The translations under genes were made by a program, and so were the position numbers. Shown here one piece after another: positions 31,148 to 38,949 of a stretch of DNA of 38,949 nt; within the stretch, counting starts at the first letter, position 1, and each line of letters opens with the position of its first letter. A model generated the notes under the pieces. That model did not search any database. It was not told where the DNA came from and worked only from the letters and a program-made list of their open reading frames with translations. Source of the DNA: a virus; IMG/VR virus record IMGVR_UViG_3300017963_000460, positions 1-38,949 of that record; one strand, 5' to 3'.

Positions 31148-34100
31148 TTATGAGATCTCCCCGGCATTTTCAATGACTCCAGCTTCCGTAGCTATTTGAT
31201 TGATTACATTGAAAAGCATACCATTTTCAGAATTTTGATTAATATAACACCATAAAGAATATACCTTTAGATTGGGCACCGGGGCGGCTGATGTACTGCT
31301 GGATTTTAAGATGTAAAATCCTTCTCTACTATCAAATAAGTCTCTAATAACTTCATTTTTAAGATTGGTCTCCCAAGTATCTCGTTCAGACGCGTCTATC
31401 GCTGGGATGGCACTGTCATATTTAATAACTGGAATTTGGCTCAACAGCGCTTCAGCAAAGGAAGCCCTTTTCTTGCCCGGTATTGCTTTTTGCAATGCAT
31501 TATTAATAGACTGTCGGCTTCTTTGCAATCTATCATTAACCAAATAATCAATGATATCATCAAATCCAATAAAGGTGTCTTCATCGGTAACCGAGAACTG
31601 CGTTCCTGCTGGGAACGCAACCGTCCCATCGGCATAAGTTATTCCACCTTTATTAATGACAGATTGTCTTTGTATTTTAAGATTGAAATAGCTCGCTAAG
31701 TCTTGTCTTATTAAGCTGTCTTGAAACTGTTCAATATTATCAAAATACCTCGTTAAAGAACTTAATATTTGTGTCTTTACAAATCTAAAGTAGAAACTGT
31801 CCGGACTTAAAATATTGTTCAAGTTAAATGCGGTCATTACAAATATGTTTTTTATTATTGTTTCAGCAACATGAATTTGAGCCAAAAGCAAATACATACC
31901 AAATTTTATAACGTTCCTAATCTTTGATGCCAAAGGAATATCATCGCCGTTACAAGCCGCTTCCTTATATTCCTCTAACATCTGCTCTATAATGCCGTCT
32001 ATATCAAGAAAGTCCGCTAATTCGGATGGTGGGCATCCTTCGTTTAGAGTAAATAAATTTAAGGATTGTAAGGTGGCAGCATCAAACACACCATTACGCA
32101 AAATGTAATTGATCATCTCTTGGACTTGAATTCCAAAGATATAAGCATAATCTTGGTAATATGCCTCTTTATATTCCTCTAATACATCTCCGCTAGCTCC
32201 GGACTCAACAAGTCTTTTCTGTGCCAAAGGAGCAGCAAATTTTGATACATACAAATTGCCTTGTTCAAAGTTTTCGCTAACTTCGCTGTTAAGATTTTCA
32301 TACTGATTAGACTGATAGAAAGACAATTCTGACTCTGAAACAGAAGAATTAAACGTAGCAGCCGCTAGGTCCTCCGGACTTGCAAACCGGTCTACAATAA
32401 TCAACTCCTGGGTTCCGGCAGACTGACCCTCGGAGAATAATCCCAGATTAAGAAGAACTCTTAATTGTTCATTACTTGAAGATTGATTAATATACTTTGG
32501 ATAAACCAACGTCATATTGTTATTTTGCGTATTACTATTAAACCCAAAATCTAATAATAGGTCTTGATATGTATCAGACTCTACAGCAGTTAATAGTGCT
32601 TCGCTTGTCTCTGTCGTTATTAGCTGCTGTGATGGTAGAAGTTCAAAAGTTCCTTGATTGTATATTTTTGTAAGTGGATGCTCGTGCTGAACATATTCTC
32701 CATCTGGCATCGTTACTTCGTGAATTGAGTCATTGGCAATATCAGCGGGTGCTTCCGTATTGCTGTGGACTACCGGGTCTAGATCGGGAAAATTCACAAA
32801 CCCATGAGTGTGTTCCGTAGATGAGATCGTCGTAAACGTGTAAGAAGACCCAGCTGTCGATGTGTAAAATTTTTCTGTTCGCGTGCTATACGGCGTGTCA
32901 TCATCGAATGTTGTCATATCAATATAGTTTCTGAAGTTGTTCAGAAACGCTTGATTGAATTGATATGTTGTAAAGACGGGATTCCCAGCGGTTTCGGAAC
33001 CACTTAATTGATTAATCTTTTCTCCGATGCCATTTATTGCGTTGGCAAAGTTCGGATCACTAAGTGTTCCGGCAACAACTTCCAAAGCTTGACTTACTGC
33101 ATCCACACCAGCTGCAGTATCAAAACCTAAAAGTTCTGGTATGTCAATCGTAGGGCATGACTCTGTAAGGTTTGTAATATTTGATACGCTCTGAAGCGCA
33201 CTAACTATAGCAGCCAAGAAAGTTGGGTCTATGGAGGGACCGATGGAGCCAGTGATGCCGGCGTTTTTAAGATCATTCAGTACCCTAGAATCATTCTTCA
33301 ACACAGGTTCCAACAAAATTTCCTTTGCCGATTCGGCTGAAGATATAAACTGAAGCTGGACCGATTCAGCTAGAGCATTGAAGGTTTCAGGAATTGACTT
33401 TTGAATTGTTGGATCTAAAAACTTCGAGTCTGGGCAATCCAAATCAAGACTTGGCGGATCGACTACCAGACCATTCTCAATTAAATCTAAAAGCTCTTGA
33501 ATATTTTCGTCTTGGAGATCCCCTTCTGTTAAACAAACGTTATCTTGATTAATGTTATAAAGTTCGTTTGCTATCTGATTGCAGAGATCTGTGACATCTA
33601 CTATCGCTGACAAGTCAGCAAAGAAGCCCATTATTGCAGATCTAGAGACCAAATCAGTTCTTACGACTTCTAGACTGTAGTTTTGATTAAACTCAATGAT
33701 TCTATCAATTAAGTCATCAGATGCATCTTCTCTGTTCAAAAAAAGAATACAAATATCTATTGAACTTAATATAGAAGATAAGGAACTTAAATAATCAAAT
33801 ATTTGCTGATTTGACATCTTGTTCTTTGACGCTATCTGGTCTATCCCTGAACCAGCACCAACTATTGGAAGTAAAGAATTTTCTGGGTTGGGGTTATTAT
33901 CAATAAAATCTGTTAAGTCATTGCTTCCATAGTCAGTAGATCGTGGAGAATTTAAGTCACAATTTTCTCTTAAAAGTTCTGCCAGCTTCTTAACAACCTC
34001 AAGAACAACTTGTTGGATAGCATCGACAATTGCTTTTTCGATTTCTTTCCATAAGTCGCCTGAAATAGTAAAAGGCTTAAATTGCTCTAAATCTATCTTT

Positions 34101-35593
34101 GGTTTATTGATAGGGGAAGATTTTGGAAGATCAGGCGGATAGTAGATAGATGACGAAGCACGAACAAGGGAATTCTGAACGGCTTGGTTGATTCTTCCCG
34201 CCTCGACATTAAATCCAAATGTTAAACAAAGGAATGCTTCTTTTGCTAACTCATCTATTCCCAATTGTCTAAAAAGATATGCAAGTTGCGAATTGTCATC
34301 AATAAACCCGAAGGGGCCCTGCTCTAATATTCCCCCTATGGCTCTCGTAACATCTACGCCGGTGTTAAGTACCTTTGCTGTTTGGGCTGCTTTAACTCTC
34401 TTATAAACGTCAGGGTTTTCGGCCACTTGTTGTCTTATTTTCTGTATCTCTTCTGACGTAAAGAACGTTGTGAATCCTTTTTCTAGTGCCTCCGTGTTGT
34501 TTATGTCGATAAGTCCCTGCTCGGCAGCAACTCTTAGTAATTCATTATCTAAATCTTTTTTTGGTTGAGGGTTGAAGTTATTAAACAAGGATCCGGTTGC
34601 TGGAAGTGCTAGTGAATCCTTAACATCATCATCATCTAAGAATTCAAAAAATGAATAATTGGATCTATTGTCTTTGGTAGTTTGGATAGAATCCAATAAC
34701 TGCCGATAATTTCTCAATATTGCTAAAGTTAACGGATCTTGAAATAGCTTGTTATATTTTGCTATTGAAAAATATCCGATCTTCAGTGGCTGGCTTTGGA
34801 TTGATTCCTCAATCAAAAGATAATCCATCCCATAGATCGCTAGTTGATTATTTTTCTTACCAAATAACAAGGTGATCGTGTCAGCCTCGGAGAAGTCGTA
34901 GCTTGGAGTTTGGATTCGTAGTTGCTTTGTTAGTTCTGTGACTATAATGTTGAGTATCTTTGTCGCGGCAATGCTCATATATCCAAAGTCAACATTTAGA
35001 TCTATCTGTCCTTCAAAGCCTTTATATTGCGAGTCAAATGTTCTTAACCCGTTGTTTAGCAACTTATTCTCAGAGCCAATTGTTCCTACCGTCAAAGTAG
35101 TTTCTGCCACTGGTCCCAAAATGTTCTGCTGTTCATTAAAAAACAGTAAATTAGGCTCATAGAGGGGCATATTCTTGTCTGCCTCTAACTGTTCTCTTTT
35201 GGAGTCAAAATCAAAAGACGTTCTTAAGATGACAATACTCTTTGAACTTGGTGGGCTAGTATCAAACCAAGATTCAATTGAGATTTGCTCTTTTAGTTCA
35301 TTTTCAAGATTTCTTGCTACATCAAGTATGTTGTCTCCACAAGTCTCGTCGGGGTCACAATTATCTTCAAAATAATCTTCATCAAACAAATAAGAATAGA
35401 ATTCGGGTAGAAAAGATGTTACGAACTCTCGAAAGCCCAAAGAAGTTATGTTATCTCTTCTATCGTTCAACTCATCATCAGAGTTGATTTTATCAACCTT
35501 AATTTTTACTTTATACGTCTGCGTCTGGCTTTCGTAAAAAGGTATATTGAAGTCTTTGCTTTGATATTTTTGAGTTAGAAGTAATTCAGCCAT
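31148..35593 (-). CDS. Very large structural protein of unknown family (1481 aa)
   Basis: It is not recognised as a known family. The protein is acidic and largely helical, with long Leu/Ile/Asn-rich segments. Examples are WKEIEKAIVDAIQQVVLEVV with KKLAELL at about 515-540, and EYKEAYYQDYAYIFGIQVQE at about 1140. A histidine-rich stretch carries two HxH motifs, EHTHGF near residue 928 and QHEHPL near 968. Such motifs in other phage tail proteins coordinate metal in spikes or fibres. No transmembrane helix or signal is convincing. It begins 2 nt after the stop of the spike-like gene and precedes the 626-aa gene. Length and position would also fit a tail-hub or baseplate organiser. A tape-measure role is less likely because of the placement next to spike and gp25. 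Confidence 0.65.
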   Translation of the reverse strand: MAELLLTQKYQSKDFNIPFYESQTQTYKVKIKVDKINSDDELNDRRDNITSLGFREFVTSFLPEFYSYLFDEDYFEDNCDPDETCGDNILDVARNLENELKEQISIESWFDTSPPSSKSIVILRTSFDFDSKREQLEADKNMPLYEPNLLFFNEQQNILGPVAETTLTVGTIGSENKLLNNGLRTFDSQYKGFEGQIDLNVDFGYMSIAATKILNIIVTELTKQLRIQTPSYDFSEADTITLLFGKKNNQLAIYGMDYLLIEESIQSQPLKIGYFSIAKYNKLFQDPLTLAILRNYRQLLDSIQTTKDNRSNYSFFEFLDDDDVKDSLALPATGSLFNNFNPQPKKDLDNELLRVAAEQGLIDINNTEALEKGFTTFFTSEEIQKIRQQVAENPDVYKRVKAAQTAKVLNTGVDVTRAIGGILEQGPFGFIDDNSQLAYLFRQLGIDELAKEAFLCLTFGFNVEAGRINQAVQNSLVRASSSIYYPPDLPKSSPINKPKIDLEQFKPFTISGDLWKEIEKAIVDAIQQVVLEVVKKLAELLRENCDLNSPRSTDYGSNDLTDFIDNNPNPENSLLPIVGAGSGIDQIASKNKMSNQQIFDYLSSLSSILSSIDICILFLNREDASDDLIDRIIEFNQNYSLEVVRTDLVSRSAIMGFFADLSAIVDVTDLCNQIANELYNINQDNVCLTEGDLQDENIQELLDLIENGLVVDPPSLDLDCPDSKFLDPTIQKSIPETFNALAESVQLQFISSAESAKEILLEPVLKNDSRVLNDLKNAGITGSIGPSIDPTFLAAIVSALQSVSNITNLTESCPTIDIPELLGFDTAAGVDAVSQALEVVAGTLSDPNFANAINGIGEKINQLSGSETAGNPVFTTYQFNQAFLNNFRNYIDMTTFDDDTPYSTRTEKFYTSTAGSSYTFTTISSTEHTHGFVNFPDLDPVVHSNTEAPADIANDSIHEVTMPDGEYVQHEHPLTKIYNQGTFELLPSQQLITTETSEALLTAVESDTYQDLLLDFGFNSNTQNNNMTLVYPKYINQSSSNEQLRVLLNLGLFSEGQSAGTQELIIVDRFASPEDLAAATFNSSVSESELSFYQSNQYENLNSEVSENFEQGNLYVSKFAAPLAQKRLVESGASGDVLEEYKEAYYQDYAYIFGIQVQEMINYILRNGVFDAATLQSLNLFTLNEGCPPSELADFLDIDGIIEQMLEEYKEAACNGDDIPLASKIRNVIKFGMYLLLAQIHVAETIIKNIFVMTAFNLNNILSPDSFYFRFVKTQILSSLTRYFDNIEQFQDSLIRQDLASYFNLKIQRQSVINKGGITYADGTVAFPAGTQFSVTDEDTFIGFDDIIDYLVNDRLQRSRQSINNALQKAIPGKKRASFAEALLSQIPVIKYDSAIPAIDASERDTWETNLKNEVIRDLFDSREGFYILKSSSTSAAPVPNLKVYSLWCYINQNSENGMLFNVINQIATEAGVIENAGEIS

Positions 35594-35595
35594 GA

Positions 35596-36582
35596 TTAAT
35601 TTGTACTATTGTATTTGCTTAATATAAATAGACCTTTACCATCTTCTGTTGCTTCGGCGCCGCCAGGAGTGTCCAAATAATTTTGTTTAATGCCGCTCAT
35701 CTTTTGCATGTGCAGCATTAGCTGTGCCTCTACGTTTGTTAGAGTGTTGATGAGAACGTCAACGCCTTTAGGCAGAAGATTTTCAAAATCAGGGGATGTT
35801 AATTGTCCATAGAACGGTGATCGGTGTGTGTGATTTAAGAGAGCTTGCGTTAAGGTTCTATTGTATTCTAAAAAGTTCTTAAACAACTCTCTTAGGTCAT
35901 GCACAGCATCGATTGTTTCAGTCAGGCATTTCTGCAAGTTCGTTCCCTTAACTAGGGGCTGTAGGTCTGAGTCGTCGTTCATCGCTATCAAATCGATACC
36001 ATAACCTTGCGTTGTAGCGTTTGTTAAATCGCCACCTTGTGAGTTTTGCTTATCAGTTCTTGTAACCAGCTTGATGTTCTCTCTTGCCACAAATCTTAAA
36101 GTATCGGCTTTCAAAGCGACTGTTGACCTAGGACTGTCTTTTGTTGTGTTCCCAACTTTACCTTCGGGCAATCCAAAATAAGAATCTACGTTTGACTTCT
36201 GAGAAAGGTAGATTCTTGCAGCATCCAACTTAAAGTTTGGATCTACGTTATAAAGCCTGCCTTTGTTGTCTCTTCGGCGCGCTCTGTATCCCAGCCTACC
36301 AGCAACAATATCTATAGAAGCACAGTGAGTATCCTTTGATCCGCCATAGCCTGATAGAATATTACTTGGACGGTCTAATCCGAGAACGATAGATGAATTT
36401 CCTTTATCAAGAATTTTCTCTTCCTTTACAGAGATATATTGAGGGACATCTATGTCTTTTCTTGTTCCTTTGCCGAAACCAAAGAACTCTGCTTTTCCTT
36501 GTTCAGAGAGGGTATCATATACAGCCCGATCTGCTGGGGGGATAAGGTTCTCATCAATTGCTGGTTTTTTGTTGTTTGCCAT
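35596..36582 (-). CDS. Spike-like structural protein with HxH motif (328 aa)
   Basis: The middle of the protein has short alternating strands (STVALKADTLRFVARENIKL, then VTR, about 153-175), similar in style to the beta-prism/helix sections of phage spike proteins. A long amphipathic helix (about 210-248) leads into H251-T-H253 (LLNHTHRSP). In P2 gpV-type spikes an HxH motif binds iron near the tip. The C-terminus (about 265-328) is helical. It sits between the amidase hub gene and the 1481-aa gene, where a central-spike component would be expected. The spike role is inferred and moderately supported. AGAGGGA upstream overlaps the previous stop. Confidence 0.6.
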   Translation of the reverse strand: MANNKKPAIDENLIPPADRAVYDTLSEQGKAEFFGFGKGTRKDIDVPQYISVKEEKILDKGNSSIVLGLDRPSNILSGYGGSKDTHCASIDIVAGRLGYRARRRDNKGRLYNVDPNFKLDAARIYLSQKSNVDSYFGLPEGKVGNTTKDSPRSTVALKADTLRFVARENIKLVTRTDKQNSQGGDLTNATTQGYGIDLIAMNDDSDLQPLVKGTNLQKCLTETIDAVHDLRELFKNFLEYNRTLTQALLNHTHRSPFYGQLTSPDFENLLPKGVDVLINTLTNVEAQLMLHMQKMSGIKQNYLDTPGGAEATEDGKGLFILSKYNSTN

Positions 36583-36598
36583 ATATTATGTTGTCCCT

Positions 36599-37807
36599 CT
36601 ATCGCTTTTCAAGTTGTTCGCGAATACGATCCCAGGGAAAATAAATACCCGGATCATATCTACGACCCTCCAAGGTTGACTTAGCGTGTGCTATTATACC
36701 AGACTGTAATTTCCTCTGGTCGCCCGTGCCTTCGGTTCTCACTCCAGCATATGTGCCCGGGGGGAGTCCCTCATAAGCGATAGGGATATTGTATTCCTTA
36801 GTTAAGTATTTTAATAGCCCGATCAATGCATTAACATTTTGATCACTCCAAGTGCTCGGATTTTTTGAATATCCAACGACTTCAATCCCTATTGAATTGG
36901 CTCCTGTCACTCTGCCGTCTCCTGATTTGCCGGCATGCCAAGACACATCTGTATCAGCAACCATGTTATATATTTCTCCTTGCGGTCCTACGACATAGTG
37001 TGCGCTCACTCTTCTTTCCATGAATTCGCCCTTATTATCATCATACCCACTCAATACTCTTCTGGATGCCTCTAAGGTCGGGATCTCTGTAGTATGCATA
37101 ACAATCCACTTTATGTTTTGTGGTCTTTTACTTGATTTGCTCCAGTTGTAGCTTGGCTTAAACTCAGATTCAGGATATCTAGCTCCTTCGGGAGCCAATT
37201 CTCTAGATCCATCAGACAAACTACCTATACGCGCAGGAATTCCTTGTTTAAACTTCTTATTAAGATCTTCCGAGGCAACGTTTTCAATTTGGATAGGCCC
37301 GCCAACTTTTCTTACAATTCTAGGATTGAAAAGGTTTTCTACGTCTTCGTATTTAACAGAAACCAAAGTTCCCAATTCAAGTGGCGTAAATTCATACCCC
37401 TCAATGTCACAATATACGTCTGGGTATGTAACTAAAACTGGATCGTTGTTGCTTATGGGGGCTGGACGCGGTTCTAGCTCTGGGATATATACTTTATAAG
37501 CAAAAGTAGCATACTTTTGAGGCTTTTCATTTGTGTCCCCTCCCTCGGAGCCACTCTTAATCAAATACTCCTCAAACAATGCTGTCTTGTTTGAATAAGA
37601 AGGGTAAGAGACAGGGCGATAACTAACAACAACTCCGTTAAATTCTGTTATGTTATTTAAAGTATCCTTCGCAAACACCGACTCAACAGCCATTCTAATT
37701 GCCGTTGTTGGTGAGGTTCTTCTTCTATCGCCAGATTCGCCTGAGTTTCCGTCTTGAATGTTATTCAAAGATCCGAAACCCAAGTCGGACATTTTTATGT
37801 TAGCCAT
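36599..37807 (-). CDS. Baseplate hub/spike protein with C-terminal N-acetylmuramoyl-L-alanine amidase domain (402 aa)
   Basis: The C-terminal domain (about 215-402) is an Amidase_2 / PGRP-fold peptidoglycan amidase. The zinc ligands are H238 (IVMHTTE), H374 (IIAHAKS) and D385 (RRYDPGIYFPW). SAHYVV (268-273), SWHAGK (289-294) and IGIEVVG (306-312) are the other conserved blocks. The N-terminal ~170 residues are beta-rich (NGVVVSYRP; VLVTYPD; LGTLVSVKYED) and fit an OB-type hub domain like that at the start of T4 gp5. T4 gp5 carries a lysozyme domain on the central spike; here an amidase would play that part, cutting the wall during injection. The gene overlaps the upstream gene by 8 nt. An internal ATG at 37792 is an alternative start. 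The amidase call is firm, the hub role is inferred. Confidence 0.85.
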   Translation of the reverse strand: MANIKMSDLGFGSLNNIQDGNSGESGDRRRTSPTTAIRMAVESVFAKDTLNNITEFNGVVVSYRPVSYPSYSNKTALFEEYLIKSGSEGGDTNEKPQKYATFAYKVYIPELEPRPAPISNNDPVLVTYPDVYCDIEGYEFTPLELGTLVSVKYEDVENLFNPRIVRKVGGPIQIENVASEDLNKKFKQGIPARIGSLSDGSRELAPEGARYPESEFKPSYNWSKSSKRPQNIKWIVMHTTEIPTLEASRRVLSGYDDNKGEFMERRVSAHYVVGPQGEIYNMVADTDVSWHAGKSGDGRVTGANSIGIEVVGYSKNPSTWSDQNVNALIGLLKYLTKEYNIPIAYEGLPPGTYAGVRTEGTGDQRKLQSGIIAHAKSTLEGRRYDPGIYFPWDRIREQLEKR

Positions 37808-38108
37808 CTTCTTTGCTCTCGTTTAGCAAATCAAACAACTGCTCTTTGTCGTCGGCTGTGAGACCTACTTGGCCTGTCTTTTGACGTTGAAGGATCGCAG
37901 CGAGCTTCACCATCTGCTCATTGGATCTTTGAAGATTTTCTACATACTTGGCTGCGATTGGTCCCATCTCTCTTCTATCGGCGGGAGAGGCTTTCATATC
38001 AGCCATTACATCCATTAGCAACGACTTGGCCATCGCACGATCTTCTTTGATGTTTGTCGTGGTTTCTTCTATGTAATGCTCTAAACTTAGATCTCGCTGT
38101 TTTCCCAT
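37800..38108 (-). CDS. Small coiled-coil protein of unknown function (102 aa)
   Basis: The protein is almost entirely helical and charged, with heptad-like spacing in KSLLMDVMADMK and YVENLQRSNEQMVKLAAILQ, and an acidic C-terminus. No domain is recognised. Its ATG and first residues (MGKQRDL) lie in a duplicated copy of the 3' end of the sigma gene, read in a different frame. The reading frame cannot extend further upstream because of an in-frame TAA. A ribosome binding site is weak there, so M26 (MAKSLLMDV) is an alternative start. It could be a chaperone or connector for baseplate assembly given its overlap with the hub gene. A small terminase-like function cannot be excluded. Confidence 0.65.
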   Translation of the reverse strand: MGKQRDLSLEHYIEETTTNIKEDRAMAKSLLMDVMADMKASPADRREMGPIAAKYVENLQRSNEQMVKLAAILQRQKTGQVGLTADDKEQLFDLLNESKEDG

Positions 38109-38137
38109 TTTTCTTTAAATGCCCTCTTTGTCAGCAT
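38087..38137 (-). pseudogene. Relic copy of the sigma factor C-terminus (16 codons)
   Basis: On the minus strand ATG at 38137 opens MLTKRAFKEKWENSEI followed by TAA. The last 12 residues match the sigma factor's C-terminus (RTFKTKWENSEI) at 10 positions, in frame and ending at the same point. There is no ribosome binding site and the tail overlaps the start of the 102-aa gene. It looks like the remains of a duplicated or replaced gp55-like gene rather than an active peptide gene. Confidence 0.55.
38088..38111. repeat. Direct repeat copy A (24 bp), intergenic
   Basis: This 24-bp stretch is identical to 38167-38190, with a 79-bp offset. By codon alignment the similarity continues into 38112-38126 at 10 of 15 positions. 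It contains the start codon of the 102-aa gene (38108-38106). Confidence 0.9.
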
Positions 38138-38165
38138 TAGTAAGTAGAATCTTATGCGAAAAATA

Positions 38166-38852
38166 CTAGATCTCGCTGTTTTCCCATTTTGTCTTAAACG
38201 TCCTGTACCTCTTGCGAAGCTTATTAAGATTATTAACAACCTGTTTTGTATTAAGTCCTGTAATTTCTCTCAAATATAGATAGATTGCCTTCTTATTAAA
38301 AATTTCTATTTGATCAGCGGAGTCTAAAAGAATACGAACGGCCATTAGAACCTTTTTCTCGTTCTCTTTAATCATGAAAGAATCCCAGGTGTCTATCTCA
38401 TTGTTGAGAGACATCCAAAATTCTAATTCTGATCTTTTCTCATAGTAGCTTGGCTCGTCTGATACTAAATTTTCATCAGCCTCATTGAGAACATCCTCCA
38501 TAAAAACCTCAGTCTGAAGTCTCTTTTTGGTTCTCTTAACTTTGTGGATAAACCAGTTCTTGGTTACAACTGAAAAATATGAAAAGGCTTTGGAACCTTT
38601 GTTTGGATCATATTTGTTTAAGATGGTTGTTAACCAAACCTTACAATCTGCTCTGAGATAATCAATGTTTGGTAAGGTTGTGAAACGATAAGTGTAGATT
38701 ATCTTGTCTACCATATCGTCAAATGCAGGCTGTATGTACTCTTCGTATAACTTGGATCGAAGTTCTCGATCTTCCGTCGACGCATACTTAACTATTGCGT
38801 CTTCGTGTACCTGCGTAAAATAGTGATTTTTCTTGCTCTTCTTCCTCGGCAT
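38166..38852 (-). CDS. Late-transcription sigma factor, T4 gp55-like (228 aa)
   Basis: It redirects host RNA polymerase to phage late promoters. The central segment (about 60-112) is a sigma region 2 core: DYLRADCKVWLTTILNKYDP, NKGSKAFSYFSVVTKNWFIH and KVKRTKKR. The 'KAFSYF...NW' pattern is typical of gp55-type phage sigma factors. A helical C-terminal part follows (about 160-225) with a possible helix-turn-helix (KKAIYLYLREITGLNTKQVV). At 228 aa it is longer than T4 gp55 (185). The start has a strong ribosome binding site (AGAGGAA at 38866-38860, 7 nt). In T4 gene 55 lies near 47/46; here it is separated from them by about 33 kb and heads the structural block. The final codons are duplicated downstream. 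Confidence 0.85.
   Translation of the reverse strand: MPRKKSKKNHYFTQVHEDAIVKYASTEDRELRSKLYEEYIQPAFDDMVDKIIYTYRFTTLPNIDYLRADCKVWLTTILNKYDPNKGSKAFSYFSVVTKNWFIHKVKRTKKRLQTEVFMEDVLNEADENLVSDEPSYYEKRSELEFWMSLNNEIDTWDSFMIKENEKKVLMAVRILLDSADQIEIFNKKAIYLYLREITGLNTKQVVNNLNKLRKRYRTFKTKWENSEI
38167..38190. repeat. Direct repeat copy B (24 bp), end of the sigma gene
   Basis: Identical to 38088-38111. In this copy the bases encode the last residues of the sigma factor (KWENSEI) and its TAG stop. Confidence 0.9.
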
Positions 38853-38949
38853 TTAGTGCTTCCTCTAGTTCTTGTTCTAATTCGGCATCTATTGTATATT
38901 CAAATATCTCTCTAAAATTAGACAATTCTTCATTTACTTCTCTTATGCG
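38788..38949 (-). CDS. C-terminal part of an unidentified acidic protein (cut by window edge)
   Basis: An open frame enters at the right edge and runs 53 codons to a TAA at 38790-38788. The visible end is a Glu-rich amphipathic helix (ELEQELEEALNAEEEEQEKS) followed by a basic tail. It overlaps the sigma start by 65 nt in another frame, which is longer than any other overlap here. The stop may therefore not be the natural one, or the overlap may couple translation of the sigma. The frame outside the overlap (about 32 codons) reads like real coding sequence. The family is not recognisable from this fragment. Confidence 0.45.
   Translation of the reverse strand, partial: RIREVNEELSNFREIFEYTIDAELEQELEEALNAEEEEQEKSLFYAGTRRRNS

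Noticed and set aside
31148-35593. 1481-aa protein as the tape measure protein
   Set aside because: Although long and helical, it lacks a clear tape-measure repeat or membrane segment and sits between spike-like and wedge genes rather than after tube and chaperone genes.
38112-38165. Possible promoter or terminator between the sigma gene and the 102-aa gene
   Set aside because: No stem with a T-run and no convincing -35/-10 pair; the sequence is better explained as a relic of the sigma gene end.

Overview
This window is part of the genome of a contractile-tailed bacteriophage (myovirus, class Caudoviricetes). Its baseplate, sigma-factor, primase, recombination and packaging genes can be matched to phage T4 functions but are very diverged and arranged differently. 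By eye the DNA is moderately AT-rich. A signal-peptide protein, membrane/coiled-coil lysis-type proteins and a tail-borne peptidoglycan amidase suggest a Gram-negative host. The giant structural proteins with LamG or DNRLRE-type modules resemble those of uncultivated marine phages; that is an impression from memory, not a database result. No tRNA, CRISPR array, insertion sequence or integrase was seen. Every gene is on the minus strand, so transcription runs from the right edge to the left edge.

Block 1, in transcription order (38949 to 5736): the 3' end of an unidentified acidic gene; a T4 gp55-like late sigma factor; a small coiled-coil protein whose start lies in a duplicated copy of the sigma gene's 3' end; a central-spike/hub-type protein with an amidase domain; an HxH spike-like protein; large structural proteins of 1481 and 626 aa; gp25; gp6 (baseplate J); a DNRLRE-domain protein; a 2788-aa gp7/gpI-like wedge protein with a LamG domain; two proteins sharing an N-terminal 'LTxxGRxxLA' module, separated by two ~890-aa structural proteins; a pair of paralogous structural proteins; then a RuvC-type resolvase, a DnaG/gp61-type primase and a small acidic protein. 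Genes are packed with gaps of 0-60 nt, or TAATG and ATGA overlaps.

Positions 5679-5722 hold the only clear transcription signal. A minus-strand intrinsic terminator closes block 1, and a sigma70-like promoter appears to be nested in the same DNA, with its -10 hexamer in the hairpin loop. It would drive block 2.

Block 2 (5664 to the left edge): a single-polypeptide Mre11-Rad50 (SbcD-SbcC, T4 gp47-gp46) fusion starting at TTG; a previously easy-to-miss 20-aa microprotein with a strong ribosome binding site; a holin-like protein; a membrane coiled-coil protein; a signal-peptide/coiled-coil/membrane-anchor protein; a zinc-finger protein; an unidentified 180-aa protein; and the N-terminal part of the large terminase.

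Together the window encodes late-gene transcription control, the baseplate and spike with host-recognition and wall-degrading modules, DNA end-processing, Holliday-junction resolution, priming, probable lysis and packaging. Capsid, portal, sheath, tube and most of the replisome must lie outside it.
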